A stretch of DNA of 12,608 bases from Patescibacteria group bacterium (GCA_023380995.1 JAMCTD010000002.1:1-12608), one strand, 5' to 3'. Counted from the stretch's first letter, positions 1 to 7,904 are shown. Translations and numbers: made by a program. The notes: generated by a model from the letters alone, not told the origin.

Positions 1-1
1 T

Positions 2-481
2 ACAAAAAGAGCTGCAGAAGTGATAGCAGAAGGTACAACAGGGGATAGGCAAGAATTTATAAATCTTATGAATGAAAAAGCAAAGCAATTAGGTATGAAG
101 GATACGTATTATGCAAATCCGACAGGTTTAGATGAAGATACCAACAATTCGTACTCAACAGTTTATGATTTAGCAATTCTCACAAGGTTTTTAGTACGCC
201 GTTATCCTCAAGTTGTAAACATTTCTTCCTCAGAACATATTTATTTACCACAAACTGAAACCCATCAGGATTACGATATGTATTCCGGCATAAACCTGCT
301 TACCACATATCCTGGTGTGGTAGGGTTTAAAACAGGCTATACCCCGGAGGCCGGACTTACTTTAATTACTTTAGTTAGAAAAGACGGCCAGGAAATAGTA
401 GGTGTGCTTTTAGGATCAGAAGATAGAAGAGATGAAGCAAGGGAGATTTTGGATTATAGTTTTAAGAAATTAGGTGTTTAA
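2..481 (+). CDS. D-alanyl-D-alanine carboxypeptidase, peptidase S11 family (5' end outside window)
   Basis: The reading frame is open from base 2, so the gene starts upstream of the window; the GTG at base 20 is an internal valine. The product is the C-terminal part of a penicillin-binding-protein-5-like serine peptidase, which removes the terminal D-Ala from peptidoglycan stem peptides outside the membrane. Visible are the segment MNEKAKQLGM followed by NPTGLD, typical of the family just after the SxN motif, and the KTG motif (bases 329-337) in GFKTGYTPEAG. The catalytic SxxK and SxN motifs would lie upstream and cannot be checked. The protein ends about 45 residues after KTG, so it lacks the C-terminal beta domain and amphipathic anchor of E. 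coli PBP5; it is a catalytic-domain-only form. The dacA/dacF-type symbol is not assigned because the family has several members. Confidence 0.93.
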   Translation, partial: TKRAAEVIAEGTTGDRQEFINLMNEKAKQLGMKDTYYANPTGLDEDTNNSYSTVYDLAILTRFLVRRYPQVVNISSSEHIYLPQTETHQDYDMYSGINLLTTYPGVVGFKTGYTPEAGLTLITLVRKDGQEIVGVLLGSEDRRDEAREILDYSFKKLGV

Positions 482-512
482 AAATATTTTATTCATAGGA
501 TGGCTCTGCTAC

Positions 513-541
513 TTGCCAGAACATTTTTAAGGTGATATATA
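513..541 (+). promoter_or_regulatory. Predicted sigma-70 promoter of the cyclophilin gene, leaderless geometry
   Basis: A -35 element TTGCCA (513-518) lies 17 bases before a -10 element TATATA (536-541) preceded by TG at 533-534 (extended -10). Only 6 bases separate the -10 from the ATG at 548, so the expected transcription start is at or next to the ATG. A Shine-Dalgarno-like AAGGTGAT (529-536) sits inside the promoter and would not be in such an mRNA. Prediction from sequence only. Confidence 0.5.
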
Positions 542-547
542 AGTTAC

Positions 548-1234
548 ATGACAAATCAGAAGATTTTAGGCGCACTTTTGATAATATTTATAATAGGGGC
601 AGGGATTTATTTTACCGCTATGAAATTCAAACAAGAAGTAAGTCAAGTATCTGTATCACCTTCTCCGTCGCCGTCTGAGTTAGGTTTTCTTTTTAACAAA
701 ACCCCGCAACCCAGTAGCGGGCAAGCAGCCCAGCAAGCAGAATTACCTTTAGCCAAAACTAAAAAACTTTCCCGTTTCCCGGGGATTTTAAAGTCAGAAC
801 TTTTAGAAAACAAAAAAGCTTTAATACAAACTGCTAAAGGAATAATTCAGCTTCAAATTTATCCTGAAGCTTCTATGGCTGCTTCCAATTTTATGGTTTT
901 GGCAGCAAACGGTTTTTATGATGGATTAACTTTTCATAGAGTAGAGCCCGGGTTTGTAATTCAGGGCGGGGATCCGGATGGAAATGGAGCAGGAGGACCA
1001 GGATACGAGTTTGCGGATGAATTGGTAACCAGAGACTACAAAAAAGGGATTGTGGCAATGGCAAATGCAGGACCGGATACTAACGGCAGTCAATTTTTTA
1101 TTATGCTTGAGGATCACCCGGAGTTGCCTAAAAAATATACCATCTTCGGGCAGGTTATTTCCGGGATGGAGGTAGTGGAAAAAATAGCGGTCGGGGATGT
1201 CATGCAAAAAGTAGTTATCCAAAATCTCAAGTAA
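548..1234 (+). CDS. Membrane-anchored cyclophilin-type peptidyl-prolyl cis-trans isomerase
   Basis: This 228-residue protein has a short N-terminus, one hydrophobic segment (about residues 6-24) that should act as an uncleaved membrane anchor, a Ser/Pro/Gln-rich spacer (about 34-66), and a cyclophilin domain (about 85-228) facing outward. Active-site residues are present: FHR at 129-131, F136 and Q139 in GFVIQGGD, and the NGSQFF block at 179-184. The position of the cyclosporin-contacting tryptophan of human cyclophilin A is a glutamate in LEDHPELPKKY, as bacterial members often lack Trp, so drug sensitivity is unlikely. By family knowledge it speeds proline isomerisation, here probably in folding of exported or envelope proteins, which fits its place after a peptidoglycan carboxypeptidase. 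The ATG at 548 is chosen because the anchor follows directly and the promoter spacing supports it. Confidence 0.93.
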   Translation: MTNQKILGALLIIFIIGAGIYFTAMKFKQEVSQVSVSPSPSPSELGFLFNKTPQPSSGQAAQQAELPLAKTKKLSRFPGILKSELLENKKALIQTAKGIIQLQIYPEASMAASNFMVLAANGFYDGLTFHRVEPGFVIQGGDPDGNGAGGPGYEFADELVTRDYKKGIVAMANAGPDTNGSQFFIMLEDHPELPKKYTIFGQVISGMEVVEKIAVGDVMQKVVIQNLK

Positions 1235-1252
1235 AGTTGATTTTATCAAAGT

Positions 1253-1299
1253 ATACAATATCTTGTATATTGACACTTTATGATATCAACATGTTATGC
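1253..1299 (+). promoter_or_regulatory. Putative tandem NrdR boxes upstream of nrdRJ
   Basis: Box 1 (1253-1268, ATACAATATCTTGTAT) is a near-perfect palindrome: ATACAA and TTGTAT are exact reverse complements around TATC, and the pairing extends one base on each side. It matches 13 of 16 positions of the NrdR-box consensus as I recall it (ACACAATATATTGTGT form). Box 2 (1284-1299, centred on the palindrome AACATGTT) is weaker, about 9 of 16. The centres are 31 bp apart, three helical turns, which is the usual arrangement of NrdR operator pairs. Box 2 touches the -10 region, so binding should block RNA polymerase and give negative autoregulation. Confidence 0.65.
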
Positions 1300-1305
1300 T
1301 ACAAT
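1270..1305 (+). promoter_or_regulatory. Predicted nrdRJ promoter
   Basis: An extended -10, TGCTACAAT (TACAAT at 1300-1305), ends 7 bases before the GTG start at 1313. The perfect -35 hexamer TTGACA (1270-1275) is 24 bases from TACAAT, too far for normal use, but 19 bases from the overlapping TATGCT (1295-1300). Either pairing gives a leader of 0 to about 6 bases. The element lies between and over the two NrdR boxes. Confidence 0.5.
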
Positions 1306-1312
1306 AGGTTTT

Positions 1313-1801
1313 GTGAAATGTCCATTCTGCCAAAGCAGTTTAAGCAAAGTAGTAGATAAAAGAGCAGTTAGCCTCCGGGGAGAGATTAGAAGACGCCGGG
1401 AGTGTTTAAAGTGCACAAAACGTTTTACTACCTATGAGATATTGGCGCAGATTGAAATTTTAGTAATAAAAAAGGATGGCAAAAGACAGCCATTTGATAG
1501 AGAGAAGTTGGCAAGAGGACTAGTAAGAGCTTTAGAAAAAAGACCTGGGGTTGATAAGGTTTCAAGCATACTGGATAGAATAGAAGGCAGGATTAGAGTT
1601 AAACGCTTACAGGAAGTTCCTTCACAAACTTTGGGTAAATGGGTTTTATCAGAACTTAAGAAAACAGACCCGATTGCTTATTTACGTTTTGCAAGTGTTT
1701 ATAGGACTTTTTCTGACCCGAAGGACTTTAGGAAAGAATTAGAAACGCGGGCTCTACTCTATGAAAAGTTAATCCACAGACAAAGTCAGTTTTGCAGGTA
1801 G
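1313..1801 (+). CDS. nrdR: Transcriptional repressor NrdR of ribonucleotide reductase genes
   Basis: The product is a 162-residue NrdR, the usual family length. It opens with a zinc ribbon with cysteines at 3, 6, 31 and 34 (KCPFC and CLKC), followed by the RRRREC and RFTTYE signatures, and then an ATP-cone domain (about residues 48-138, starting near VIKKDGKRQPFDREKL). NrdR senses the ATP/dATP balance through the cone and binds pairs of NrdR boxes to repress reductase genes. An ATG at 1280 in the same frame would add 11 residues but lies within the promoter; the GTG at 1313 gives the family-typical N-terminus V/MKCPFC. The stop codon lies 5 bases before the preferred nrdJ start, so the two genes form a tightly coupled operon. 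Confidence 0.96.
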   Translation: MKCPFCQSSLSKVVDKRAVSLRGEIRRRRECLKCTKRFTTYEILAQIEILVIKKDGKRQPFDREKLARGLVRALEKRPGVDKVSSILDRIEGRIRVKRLQEVPSQTLGKWVLSELKKTDPIAYLRFASVYRTFSDPKDFRKELETRALLYEKLIHRQSQFCR

Positions 1802-1806
1802 TTTCT

Positions 1807-4380
1807 GTGGCTAAAACTAATGGGGAATATAAAACTAATGGATTAAGCAAGAATGGCCGGACTTTTGAAACAAGGTTTGTCCCCCGTTATAAAAAAATAC
1901 CTTCCCTGCCCTCAGGTTTGCCAGAACCCACATTTTCTGAAAGCTCAAATAAAATTTTACAGGAAAGGTATCTTTTAAAGGGTGGCAATTTAGAGGTGGT
2001 GGAAACTGTGGCAGAGAGGTTTTGGCATATTGCTTATGATATTGCCTCCGGAGATTTTGATTTTGGGGTAACCCCCAAAAGTGTGGAAGATTTGGCTACC
2101 CAATTTTACAGTATGATGGTGCGCCAGGAATTTTTGCCTAACTCCCCTACCATTATGAATGCAGGTAAGCAAAATGGACTGCAATATTCAGCCTGTTTTG
2201 TGTTACCTATAGGAGATTCCCTGCCCGAGATTTTTGATTCAATCAAATATGCTGCTTTAATTCACCAAACCGGCGGAGGGACAGGATTTGCCTTTTCTAG
2301 GCTTCGTCCTGCCGGAAGTATTGTAAATACGACGGGTGGTGTGGCTTCTGGTCCGGTGTCCTTTTTAAGGGTATTTAACGCTGCTACAGAGTCTATTAAG
2401 CAAGGCGGTACCAGACGGGGAGCCAATATGGGTATTTTGCGTGTTGACCACCCGGATATTTTAGAATTTATCCGTTGTAAGGCAGAATTGGATGATTTAA
2501 ATAAGCCGATTTTTGAACGTATTGCCCCTCTTTTGCCGGATGATGCTGCCCGTGATTTCGTAAAAACTTTGCTTTTAGACAAACAGATTGCCAATTTTAA
2601 TATATCTGTGGCTGCAACTGATAAATTTATGAAGGCAGTAGAAACAGGTGAGGATTATGAACTGATTGCCCCTCACGACGGAGGAGTGGTAGGTAAACTC
2701 AATGCGAGGGAAGTATTTGATGAAATAATTGATAGGGCTTGGAAAACAGGTGACCCTGGTTTGATCTTTATCGATAGGATTAATGACTCCCCTGCCAATC
2801 CTGTATCTAAATTGGAAACAATTGAGTCTACCAATCCTTGTGGTGAACAGCCTTTGGCTCCTTGGGATGCGTGTAATTTAGGATCGATTAATTTAGGTAA
2901 ATTTGTCTTAGCAGATGGGACTGATGTGGATTGGGGCAGACTAAAGACAGTGACGCGCCTGGCAGTTCACTTTTTGGACAATGTGGTACAGACAAATCCC
3001 TATACCTTAAAACAAATTTATGATGAAGTGCATAACAACAGAAGAATTGGTTTAGGGGTAATGGGTTTTGCTGATATGCTTTTTAAACTAAAAATTCCCT
3101 ACAACTCTGATGCTGCTTTGGAATTGGCTGGGAAAATAATGTGTTTTATTAATGAAGAAGGACACAAATTATCAGAAGAATTGGCTGTGGAGCGCGGCCC
3201 ATTCCCCAATTGGGCAAATTCAATTTATGCTGATCCTAACTCCAGCGCTTTTAAAAACAGACCTCAGTCATCTGCTTACATAGGTGGAAAGCCTATTAGA
3301 AATTCCACCATTACCACAATTGCTCCAACAGGCACAATTTCCATCATCGGAGATTGCTCCTCAGGCATAGAGCCTGTGTTTGCGCTTGCTTATATCCATA
3401 AAGCCAAAGCAAAGGGTGATCAATACAGGACTTTAACCATTGCCAATCAAACTTTTACTGATATTGCCAAAAGGGAAGGATTTCACAGTGAGGATTTGGC
3501 TGCCAAAGTGTTGGAGCATGGATCTGTGAGTGGTGTTTCTGATGTACCGGAAGTTTGGCAGAAAGTTTTTGTGACAGCTCCGGAAATTGATCCAATTTGG
3601 CACGTTAAAATGCAGGCAGCTTTCCAAAACTATACAGATAATGGAGTATCCAAGACAATTAATTTGCCCAACTCTGCAACCCGTGATGACGTACAAACTG
3701 CTTATATAACAGCTTACCAAACAGGTTGTAACGGAATCACGATTTACAGGGATGGTTCAAAAAGTACACAGGTGTTAAATATCTCCTCATCTTTGAGCGG
3801 AGATAAACAAGAGTCGGCAGCTCCTGTTGCTGAAAGACCAATGATCTTAAGAGGACGGACTTATAAAATTGCCACACCTGTGGGAGAGGCTTTTATTACA
3901 GTAAACCGTGATGAAAATGACCAGCCTTTTGAAGTGTTTGTGACAGTGGGCAGGGCTGGGATGCACACCATGGCTGATGCAGAGGCTATGGGTAGGTTGG
4001 TTTCTCTGTCTTTGCGTTTGGCAAGGGGTACAAAAGAAACAGATCCTAAAGCTGTGGCAAAAAAGATCGTTGGGCAACTGAAAGGAATTGGGGGAGCCTC
4101 ACATGTGGGTTTTGGAAAAAACAGGATAATGAGTTTGGCAGACGCGATTGCCAAAGTCTTAGCAGAAGATTTAGTTCAATCACCTACTGGAGAGTCAGTT
4201 GAAACACTGCCTTTAAATCTAACAATAGATGCTGGATCTGAAAATACCGGAACAGATGATGTATTAATATCAGCTTCAGCACATTCCCAGGCAGACCTCT
4301 GTCCAGAATGTGGTTCAGTTTCCTTTGTGATGGAAGAAGGCTGTAAAAAATGTCATAGTTGTGGTTATAGCATGTGCTAA
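1807..4380 (+). CDS. nrdJ: Adenosylcobalamin-dependent (class II) ribonucleotide reductase
   Basis: This 857-residue enzyme reduces ribonucleotides to deoxyribonucleotides with adenosylcobalamin as radical source. Numbering from the GTG at 1807: PNSPTIMNAG near 111-120, redox cysteine C130 (SACFVLP), the N343-C345-E347 active-site triad in STNPCGEQP with thiyl-radical cysteine C345, partner cysteine C356 (ACNLGSINL), then APTGTISIIGDCSSGIEP near 506-523. A TSCPD domain follows (about 677-777), and the C-terminus carries C832, C835, C846, C849, C852 and C857, a zinc-ribbon or thiol-shuttle tail. There is no N-terminal ATP-cone. Residues 226-262, between DILEFIRCK and NFNISV, are about 25-30 residues longer than I expect for the family. 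The start is uncertain: TTG at 1792 overlaps nrdR, while GTG at 1807 follows the nrdR stop and has AGG eight bases upstream. Confidence 0.96.
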   Translation: MAKTNGEYKTNGLSKNGRTFETRFVPRYKKIPSLPSGLPEPTFSESSNKILQERYLLKGGNLEVVETVAERFWHIAYDIASGDFDFGVTPKSVEDLATQFYSMMVRQEFLPNSPTIMNAGKQNGLQYSACFVLPIGDSLPEIFDSIKYAALIHQTGGGTGFAFSRLRPAGSIVNTTGGVASGPVSFLRVFNAATESIKQGGTRRGANMGILRVDHPDILEFIRCKAELDDLNKPIFERIAPLLPDDAARDFVKTLLLDKQIANFNISVAATDKFMKAVETGEDYELIAPHDGGVVGKLNAREVFDEIIDRAWKTGDPGLIFIDRINDSPANPVSKLETIESTNPCGEQPLAPWDACNLGSINLGKFVLADGTDVDWGRLKTVTRLAVHFLDNVVQTNPYTLKQIYDEVHNNRRIGLGVMGFADMLFKLKIPYNSDAALELAGKIMCFINEEGHKLSEELAVERGPFPNWANSIYADPNSSAFKNRPQSSAYIGGKPIRNSTITTIAPTGTISIIGDCSSGIEPVFALAYIHKAKAKGDQYRTLTIANQTFTDIAKREGFHSEDLAAKVLEHGSVSGVSDVPEVWQKVFVTAPEIDPIWHVKMQAAFQNYTDNGVSKTINLPNSATRDDVQTAYITAYQTGCNGITIYRDGSKSTQVLNISSSLSGDKQESAAPVAERPMILRGRTYKIATPVGEAFITVNRDENDQPFEVFVTVGRAGMHTMADAEAMGRLVSLSLRLARGTKETDPKAVAKKIVGQLKGIGGASHVGFGKNRIMSLADAIAKVLAEDLVQSPTGESVETLPLNLTIDAGSENTGTDDVLISASAHSQADLCPECGSVSFVMEEGCKKCHSCGYSMC

Positions 4381-4394
4381 ATAGGATCCTTCTA

Positions 4395-4424
4395 TTGACA
4401 GACAAAAGAATTTATAGGTATAGT
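4395..4424 (+). promoter_or_regulatory. Strong predicted sigma-70 promoter of the small membrane protein gene
   Basis: A perfect -35 hexamer TTGACA (4395-4400), an 18-base spacer and a -10 hexamer TATAGT (4419-4424) form one of the best promoters in the window. Seven bases separate the -10 from the ATG at 4432. The GTG at 4423, which would lengthen the reading frame by three codons, lies inside the -10 itself and is therefore unlikely to be the start. Confidence 0.65.
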
Positions 4425-4431
4425 GAAGATG

Positions 4432-4782
4432 ATGTTTAGCCATCTATTGGATTTCTCTTATAAAAGAAGTTTTGTGCAAGCCCTCGGTTTTTATTTCTTC
4501 TATTGGCTGTTGATAGTATTAATAGCTTTTTTGATAGGAGCAATTATGGGTTTAGTAACTGGGGTAAATGATGCTAAAATAGGATTTTCGTCTGGTTTAA
4601 GAATAGGTGTGATTGTTGCTATAATAGCTTGTCTCTTGCTTTCATTTCTTATTTTAAAGAATAAAAACAGACTTAGTGATCCTTTGTCTCTGGTTTTATT
4701 TGTTTTAGCAGGGATACTCGCTATTTTTGGAGGAGCTTTACTTGGTTTAATTCCTGTTGCTTACCTTTCTACTAGGAAATAA
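4432..4782 (+). CDS. Small three-helix membrane protein of unknown function
   Basis: I cannot assign a function. From the ATG at 4432 the product has 116 residues: a short polar N-terminus with the aromatic and basic run FSYKRSFVQALGFYFFYW, and three predicted membrane helices at about 18-43, 55-75 and 85-111, with short loops and a basic C-terminus (STRK). Glycines and small residues are frequent in the helices. It is preceded by its own strong promoter, 51 bases after nrdJ and 50 bases before the adenosyltransferase gene, so it sits between two genes tied to cobalamin. A role in cobalamin handling would be guilt by association only. Proteins with a similar FSYKR-x-QA-x-GFY opening are, from memory, common in Patescibacteria. 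ATG at 4429 is an alternative start. Confidence 0.8.
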   Translation: MFSHLLDFSYKRSFVQALGFYFFYWLLIVLIAFLIGAIMGLVTGVNDAKIGFSSGLRIGVIVAIIACLLLSFLILKNKNRLSDPLSLVLFVLAGILAIFGGALLGLIPVAYLSTRK

Positions 4783-4795
4783 TAGCTCCCATTTT

Positions 4796-4826
4796 TTGTC
4801 AAACTTTAGTTTTTCTATGTTAAAAT
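4796..4826 (+). promoter_or_regulatory. Predicted promoter of the cob(I)alamin adenosyltransferase gene, leaderless geometry
   Basis: TTGTCA (4796-4801) lies 19 bases before an extended -10, TGTTAAAAT (TAAAAT at 4821-4826). Six bases remain before the ATG at 4833, so the transcript should start at or beside that codon. No Shine-Dalgarno sequence precedes the ATG. The core TATGnTAnAAT matches the nrdR promoter (TATGCTACAAT there, TATGTTAAAAT here). Confidence 0.55.
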
Positions 4827-4832
4827 CAGCTC

Positions 4833-5366
4833 ATGAGTGAGGAAAAAGGGTTGGTAATTGTTTATACTGGTGAAGGAAAAGGAAAAACTACTGCTGCTTT
4901 GGGACTGGTTTTAAGGGCTGTGGGATATAAAAAGAAATGTTTGATAGTCCAATTTGGTAAAATCTGGTTTACTGGTGAGCTTGAAGGAGTAAAAAAACTT
5001 GCTCCTTTTGTGAAATTTATCCAGGGAGGTAAGGGGTTTGTTAAAATTTTAGGTGATAAATTACCTTTAAAAGAGCACAAGCAAGCTGCAAAGAAAACCT
5101 TTGATACTTTATCCAAAGAAGTAAAATCCAATAGATGGGATGTAGTGGTAGCAGATGAGATAGTAGGTGCAGTTTCATCTGGCTTGCTTCCAGAAAACCT
5201 AGTTGTGAGTTTAATTACAGATAAACCTTATAGCTTGGATTTAATATTAACAGGCCATCATGCATCTGAAAAGTTAATAGAGATGGCAGATTTGGTAACT
5301 GAAATGAAAGAGGTAAAACACCCTTACCAGAAAGGAATTTTAGCAAAAAAGGGTCTTGACTTTTAG
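4833..5366 (+). CDS. cobO: Cob(I)alamin adenosyltransferase, CobA/CobO/BtuR family
   Basis: The 177-residue protein transfers the adenosyl group of ATP to cobalt in reduced corrinoids, giving adenosylcobalamin. The P-loop GEGKGKTTAALG occupies residues 13-24, a Walker-B-like VVVADEI is at 104-110, LTGHHAS is at 139-145 (family LTGR-type motif), and the diagnostic C-terminus runs from DLVTEMKEVKHPYQKGI to the final KKGLDF. The length matches the family, so the gene is intact. Its product is the cofactor used by NrdJ, encoded two genes upstream, which gives a clear reason for the neighbourhood. No other cobalamin synthesis gene is present here, so the likely role is activation of salvaged corrinoid. 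Depending on database it may be named cobA, cobO or btuR. Confidence 0.93.
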   Translation: MSEEKGLVIVYTGEGKGKTTAALGLVLRAVGYKKKCLIVQFGKIWFTGELEGVKKLAPFVKFIQGGKGFVKILGDKLPLKEHKQAAKKTFDTLSKEVKSNRWDVVVADEIVGAVSSGLLPENLVVSLITDKPYSLDLILTGHHASEKLIEMADLVTEMKEVKHPYQKGILAKKGLDF

Positions 5367-5384
5367 CACTCGGAGTGATATTCT
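5356..5384 (+). promoter_or_regulatory. Predicted promoter of lon
   Basis: TTGACT (5356-5361), overlapping the last codons of the adenosyltransferase gene, lies 17 bases before TATTCT (5379-5384), which has TG at 5376-5377. The start codon is 18 bases beyond, giving a leader of about 12 bases without a Shine-Dalgarno motif. A second -10-like TAATAC with TG upstream (5387-5392) would shorten the leader to about 4 bases. Confidence 0.45.
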
Positions 5385-5402
5385 GCTAATACTTCAAAAC
5401 AT

Positions 5403-7823
5403 ATGGCTGATTTAATTAGACCCAACATAAATGAACCTTTGAGATTGAAACCAACCATGCCTGTTGGTCCCCTGCGTGATACAGTAATTTTTCCGGGTAA
5501 TTCAGTTCCTATTGTATCCGGCAGGTCAAAATCTAAGGCTGCCTTGGATGTGGCGTGGAATTCAGATAAATTAATAGTTTTCGTTACCCAAAAGAACTCT
5601 AAAATTGAAGACCCGGCAGAAAAGGATCTTTATAAAGTTGGAACAGTCTGTTTGATAAGAAGAGTAGTTAAAAATCCTGAAGGAGAATATACCTTGCAGG
5701 CAGAGGGTATTTCCAGAGTTTACCTTAAAAATTTCACGCAAGTTAGCCCTTATTTGGAGGCAGAAATAGAAGAAATCCCGGAATTATATGAGAAAAACGA
5801 ACAAACAGAAGCTTTAATCAGGACAGTCAGGGAACAAGTTAAGCGTTACCTGGAATTAGGGGGTAATCCTTTCTTTGATCAAAGTAATTTTGCCAATTGG
5901 TCCCTTTTTACCTACAGTGATGACCCCAACCAATTAGTTAACTCCATTGCCCAAGCTATAGATTTTAAAACCATAGACAAACAGCAAATTTTAGAAATGG
6001 TTTCTGCTGCCGAACGTTTACAAAGGCTTTCTGAACTTTTGGCAAAAGAAATAAGAATTTTAGAAATCTCCCAAAAAATCTCATCACAAACTCAAGAAAG
6101 GGTTTCTAAGATGACGAAAGAAGCCATTTTAAGGGAGCAGATGAAAAGTATTGAGGAAGAGCTGGGAGGGGCAGATACAGAACATCAGGAAATTAGGGAA
6201 TTTGAGCTTAAAATTAAAAAAGCTGGTATGCCTAAGGAGGTTTTAGAGCGGGCCAGAAAAGAGTTAGCAAGGCTGTCTAAGATGTCTTCTTATAATCCAG
6301 AGGCAGGTTATATAAGGAATTATTTGGAATGGTTAACAGATCTTCCCTGGAGGCTTAGTAAAAGAGGCAGGATTGATCTGAAAAAAGCAGAAGGGATTTT
6401 AGAAGAAGACCACTACGGCCTTAAGAAAGTGAAAGAAAGAATTATAGAATATTTGGCTGTTTTTAAGTTGGCAGGCAAGATGAGAGGACCTATCCTTTGT
6501 TTTGTCGGCCCTCCGGGTACTGGTAAAACCTCAATTGGTAAATCAATTGCCAAGGCATTAGGCAGAAAATTTGTCAAAATCTCCCTTGGAGGAATCAGGG
6601 ATGAGGCAGAAATAAGAGGACACAGGAGAACTTATGTAGGTTCTATGCCAGGTAGAATTATCCAGGGGATAAAACAGGCAGGGACTACCAACCCAGTTTT
6701 TATGCTGGATGAGATTGATAAAATTGGCATGGATTACAGGGGTGACCCTTCAGCAGCTTTGCTTGAAGCATTAGACCCTGAACAAAATGAAGGGTTTTCT
6801 GACCATTACCTGGAAGTTTCTTATGACCTTTCCAATGTGATGTTTATCACAACAGCCAATATTTTGGATACTATCCCCCCAGCTTTAAGGGATAGGCTTG
6901 AGATTATCAGGTATCCTGGTTATACAGAAGATGAGAAATTCCAAATTGCCAAAAAGTTCTTAATTCCAAGACAAGTAGAAAACCATGGTTTAAAAACTAA
7001 TCAAATAGAGCTTGAAGATGAGGCTGTGCGTTCTATTATCAGAGGGTATACCAGGGAAGCTGGAGTTAGAAATCTGGAAAGAGAAATTTCAGCAGTCCTA
7101 AGAAAAGTAGCAAGAAAGATCGCAGAAGGCAATAAGTCCCGCAAATTCACAATTACTGCCGAAGATATTCATACTTTCTTAGGGCCTATTAAATTCTTGC
7201 CTATTTTGGCAGAAAAATCTGATGAAATTGGAATGGTGACAGGCCTGTCTGTAACTGAGGCTGGAGGAGAAGTATTATTTATCGAGGTTACTTTAATGCC
7301 TGGAAGAGGCAATCTACTTTTAACAGGACAACTGGGTGATGTAATGAAAGAATCAGGTCAGGCAGCCTTGTCTTATGTGAGGGCTCATTTTGCCAGCTTG
7401 GGATTGCCGGAGAGATTTTTCCAAAAAGTAGATGTGCATGTTCATGTTCCGGAAGGGGCAATCCCTAAAGACGGGCCTTCAGCTGGTATTGCTTTAACCA
7501 CAGCTATTGTGTCTGCTTTTACCAAAATCCCTGTACATAAGGAAGTAGCTATGACAGGTGAAGTAACTTTAAGAGGTAGAGTTTTAGAGATTGGTGGGTT
7601 TAAGGAGAAAGTTTTGGCAGCCCACAGGGCAGGAGTAAAAACAATAATAGCTCCTGCAGATAATGAAAAAGATATGGAAGATATTCCAGATTATGTGCAA
7701 AAAGACTTAAAGTTTGTTTTTGTCAAACACATGGATGAGGTGCTAAAAGTAGCTTTGGTTAAACCTCCACAACCAGCCTCACGCAGGCGCATACCAGCTC
7801 CTCCTCCAGCCTATCTGGCTTAA
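5403..7823 (+). CDS. lon: ATP-dependent protease Lon
   Basis: This is a full-length 806-residue LonA-type protease, a hexameric ATP-driven machine that degrades misfolded and regulatory cytoplasmic proteins. The N-terminal substrate-binding domain spans about 18-215 (starting [13 protein letters not shown]), followed by a helical region to about 355. The AAA+ module has Walker A GPPGTGKT at 369-376, Walker [10 protein letters not shown] at 432-440 and a sensor region with [16 protein letters not shown]. The protease domain carries the Ser-Lys dyad S693 (KDGPSAG) and K736 (GGFKEK), spaced 43 residues as in E. coli Lon. A short Pro/Arg-rich tail (about 788-803) ends the protein. The ATG at 5403 is the only reasonable start and lacks a Shine-Dalgarno sequence. 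The gene has its own promoter and no visible link to its neighbours. Confidence 0.98.
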   Translation: MADLIRPNINEPLRLKPTMPVGPLRDTVIFPGNSVPIVSGRSKSKAALDVAWNSDKLIVFVTQKNSKIEDPAEKDLYKVGTVCLIRRVVKNPEGEYTLQAEGISRVYLKNFTQVSPYLEAEIEEIPELYEKNEQTEALIRTVREQVKRYLELGGNPFFDQSNFANWSLFTYSDDPNQLVNSIAQAIDFKTIDKQQILEMVSAAERLQRLSELLAKEIRILEISQKISSQTQERVSKMTKEAILREQMKSIEEELGGADTEHQEIREFELKIKKAGMPKEVLERARKELARLSKMSSYNPEAGYIRNYLEWLTDLPWRLSKRGRIDLKKAEGILEEDHYGLKKVKERIIEYLAVFKLAGKMRGPILCFVGPPGTGKTSIGKSIAKALGRKFVKISLGGIRDEAEIRGHRRTYVGSMPGRIIQGIKQAGTTNPVFMLDEIDKIGMDYRGDPSAALLEALDPEQNEGFSDHYLEVSYDLSNVMFITTANILDTIPPALRDRLEIIRYPGYTEDEKFQIAKKFLIPRQVENHGLKTNQIELEDEAVRSIIRGYTREAGVRNLEREISAVLRKVARKIAEGNKSRKFTITAEDIHTFLGPIKFLPILAEKSDEIGMVTGLSVTEAGGEVLFIEVTLMPGRGNLLLTGQLGDVMKESGQAALSYVRAHFASLGLPERFFQKVDVHVHVPEGAIPKDGPSAGIALTTAIVSAFTKIPVHKEVAMTGEVTLRGRVLEIGGFKEKVLAAHRAGVKTIIAPADNEKDMEDIPDYVQKDLKFVFVKHMDEVLKVALVKPPQPASRRRIPAPPPAYLA

Positions 7824-7850
7824 AGGATGAAGAATTTGTACAGCTGCCTC

Positions 7851-7879
7851 TTGACTAATCTTATAGCCTATTGTAGATT
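7851..7879 (+). promoter_or_regulatory. Predicted promoter of hppA
   Basis: TTGACT (7851-7856), a 17-base spacer and TAGATT (7874-7879) form a standard sigma-70-like promoter in the lon-hppA gap. Transcription would start near 7886, leaving a leader of about 18-19 bases. This leader (CTCAATAAATTTTC just before the ATG) has no Shine-Dalgarno motif. Confidence 0.5.
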
Positions 7880-7904
7880 TTAAATACTGCCTCAATAAAT
7901 TTTC

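Noticed and set aside
529..536. AAGGTGAT as Shine-Dalgarno of the cyclophilin gene
   Set aside because: It overlaps the extended -10 and would be upstream of the expected transcription start. It stays possible if transcription starts further upstream, for example in read-through from the carboxypeptidase gene.
926..1276. Minus-strand open frame opposite the cyclophilin gene
   Set aside because: It mirrors a well-supported gene, shows no recognisable motif and has no promoter of its own; the same holds for the antisense frames opposite nrdJ, lon and hppA, for example 8348-8743.
1280..1312. ATG at 1280 as nrdR start
   Set aside because: It lies inside the promoter and operator region and adds 11 residues before the conserved M/V-KCPFC N-terminus.
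1792..1806. TTG at 1792 as nrdJ start
   Set aside because: It is a rarer start codon overlapping nrdR with no Shine-Dalgarno motif, while GTG at 1807 has AGG at 1796-1798. The choice is not certain.
2482..2592. Intein or mobile insertion in nrdJ
   Set aside because: The extra segment is in frame, under 40 residues and has no Cys/Ser start or His-Asn end as inteins have.
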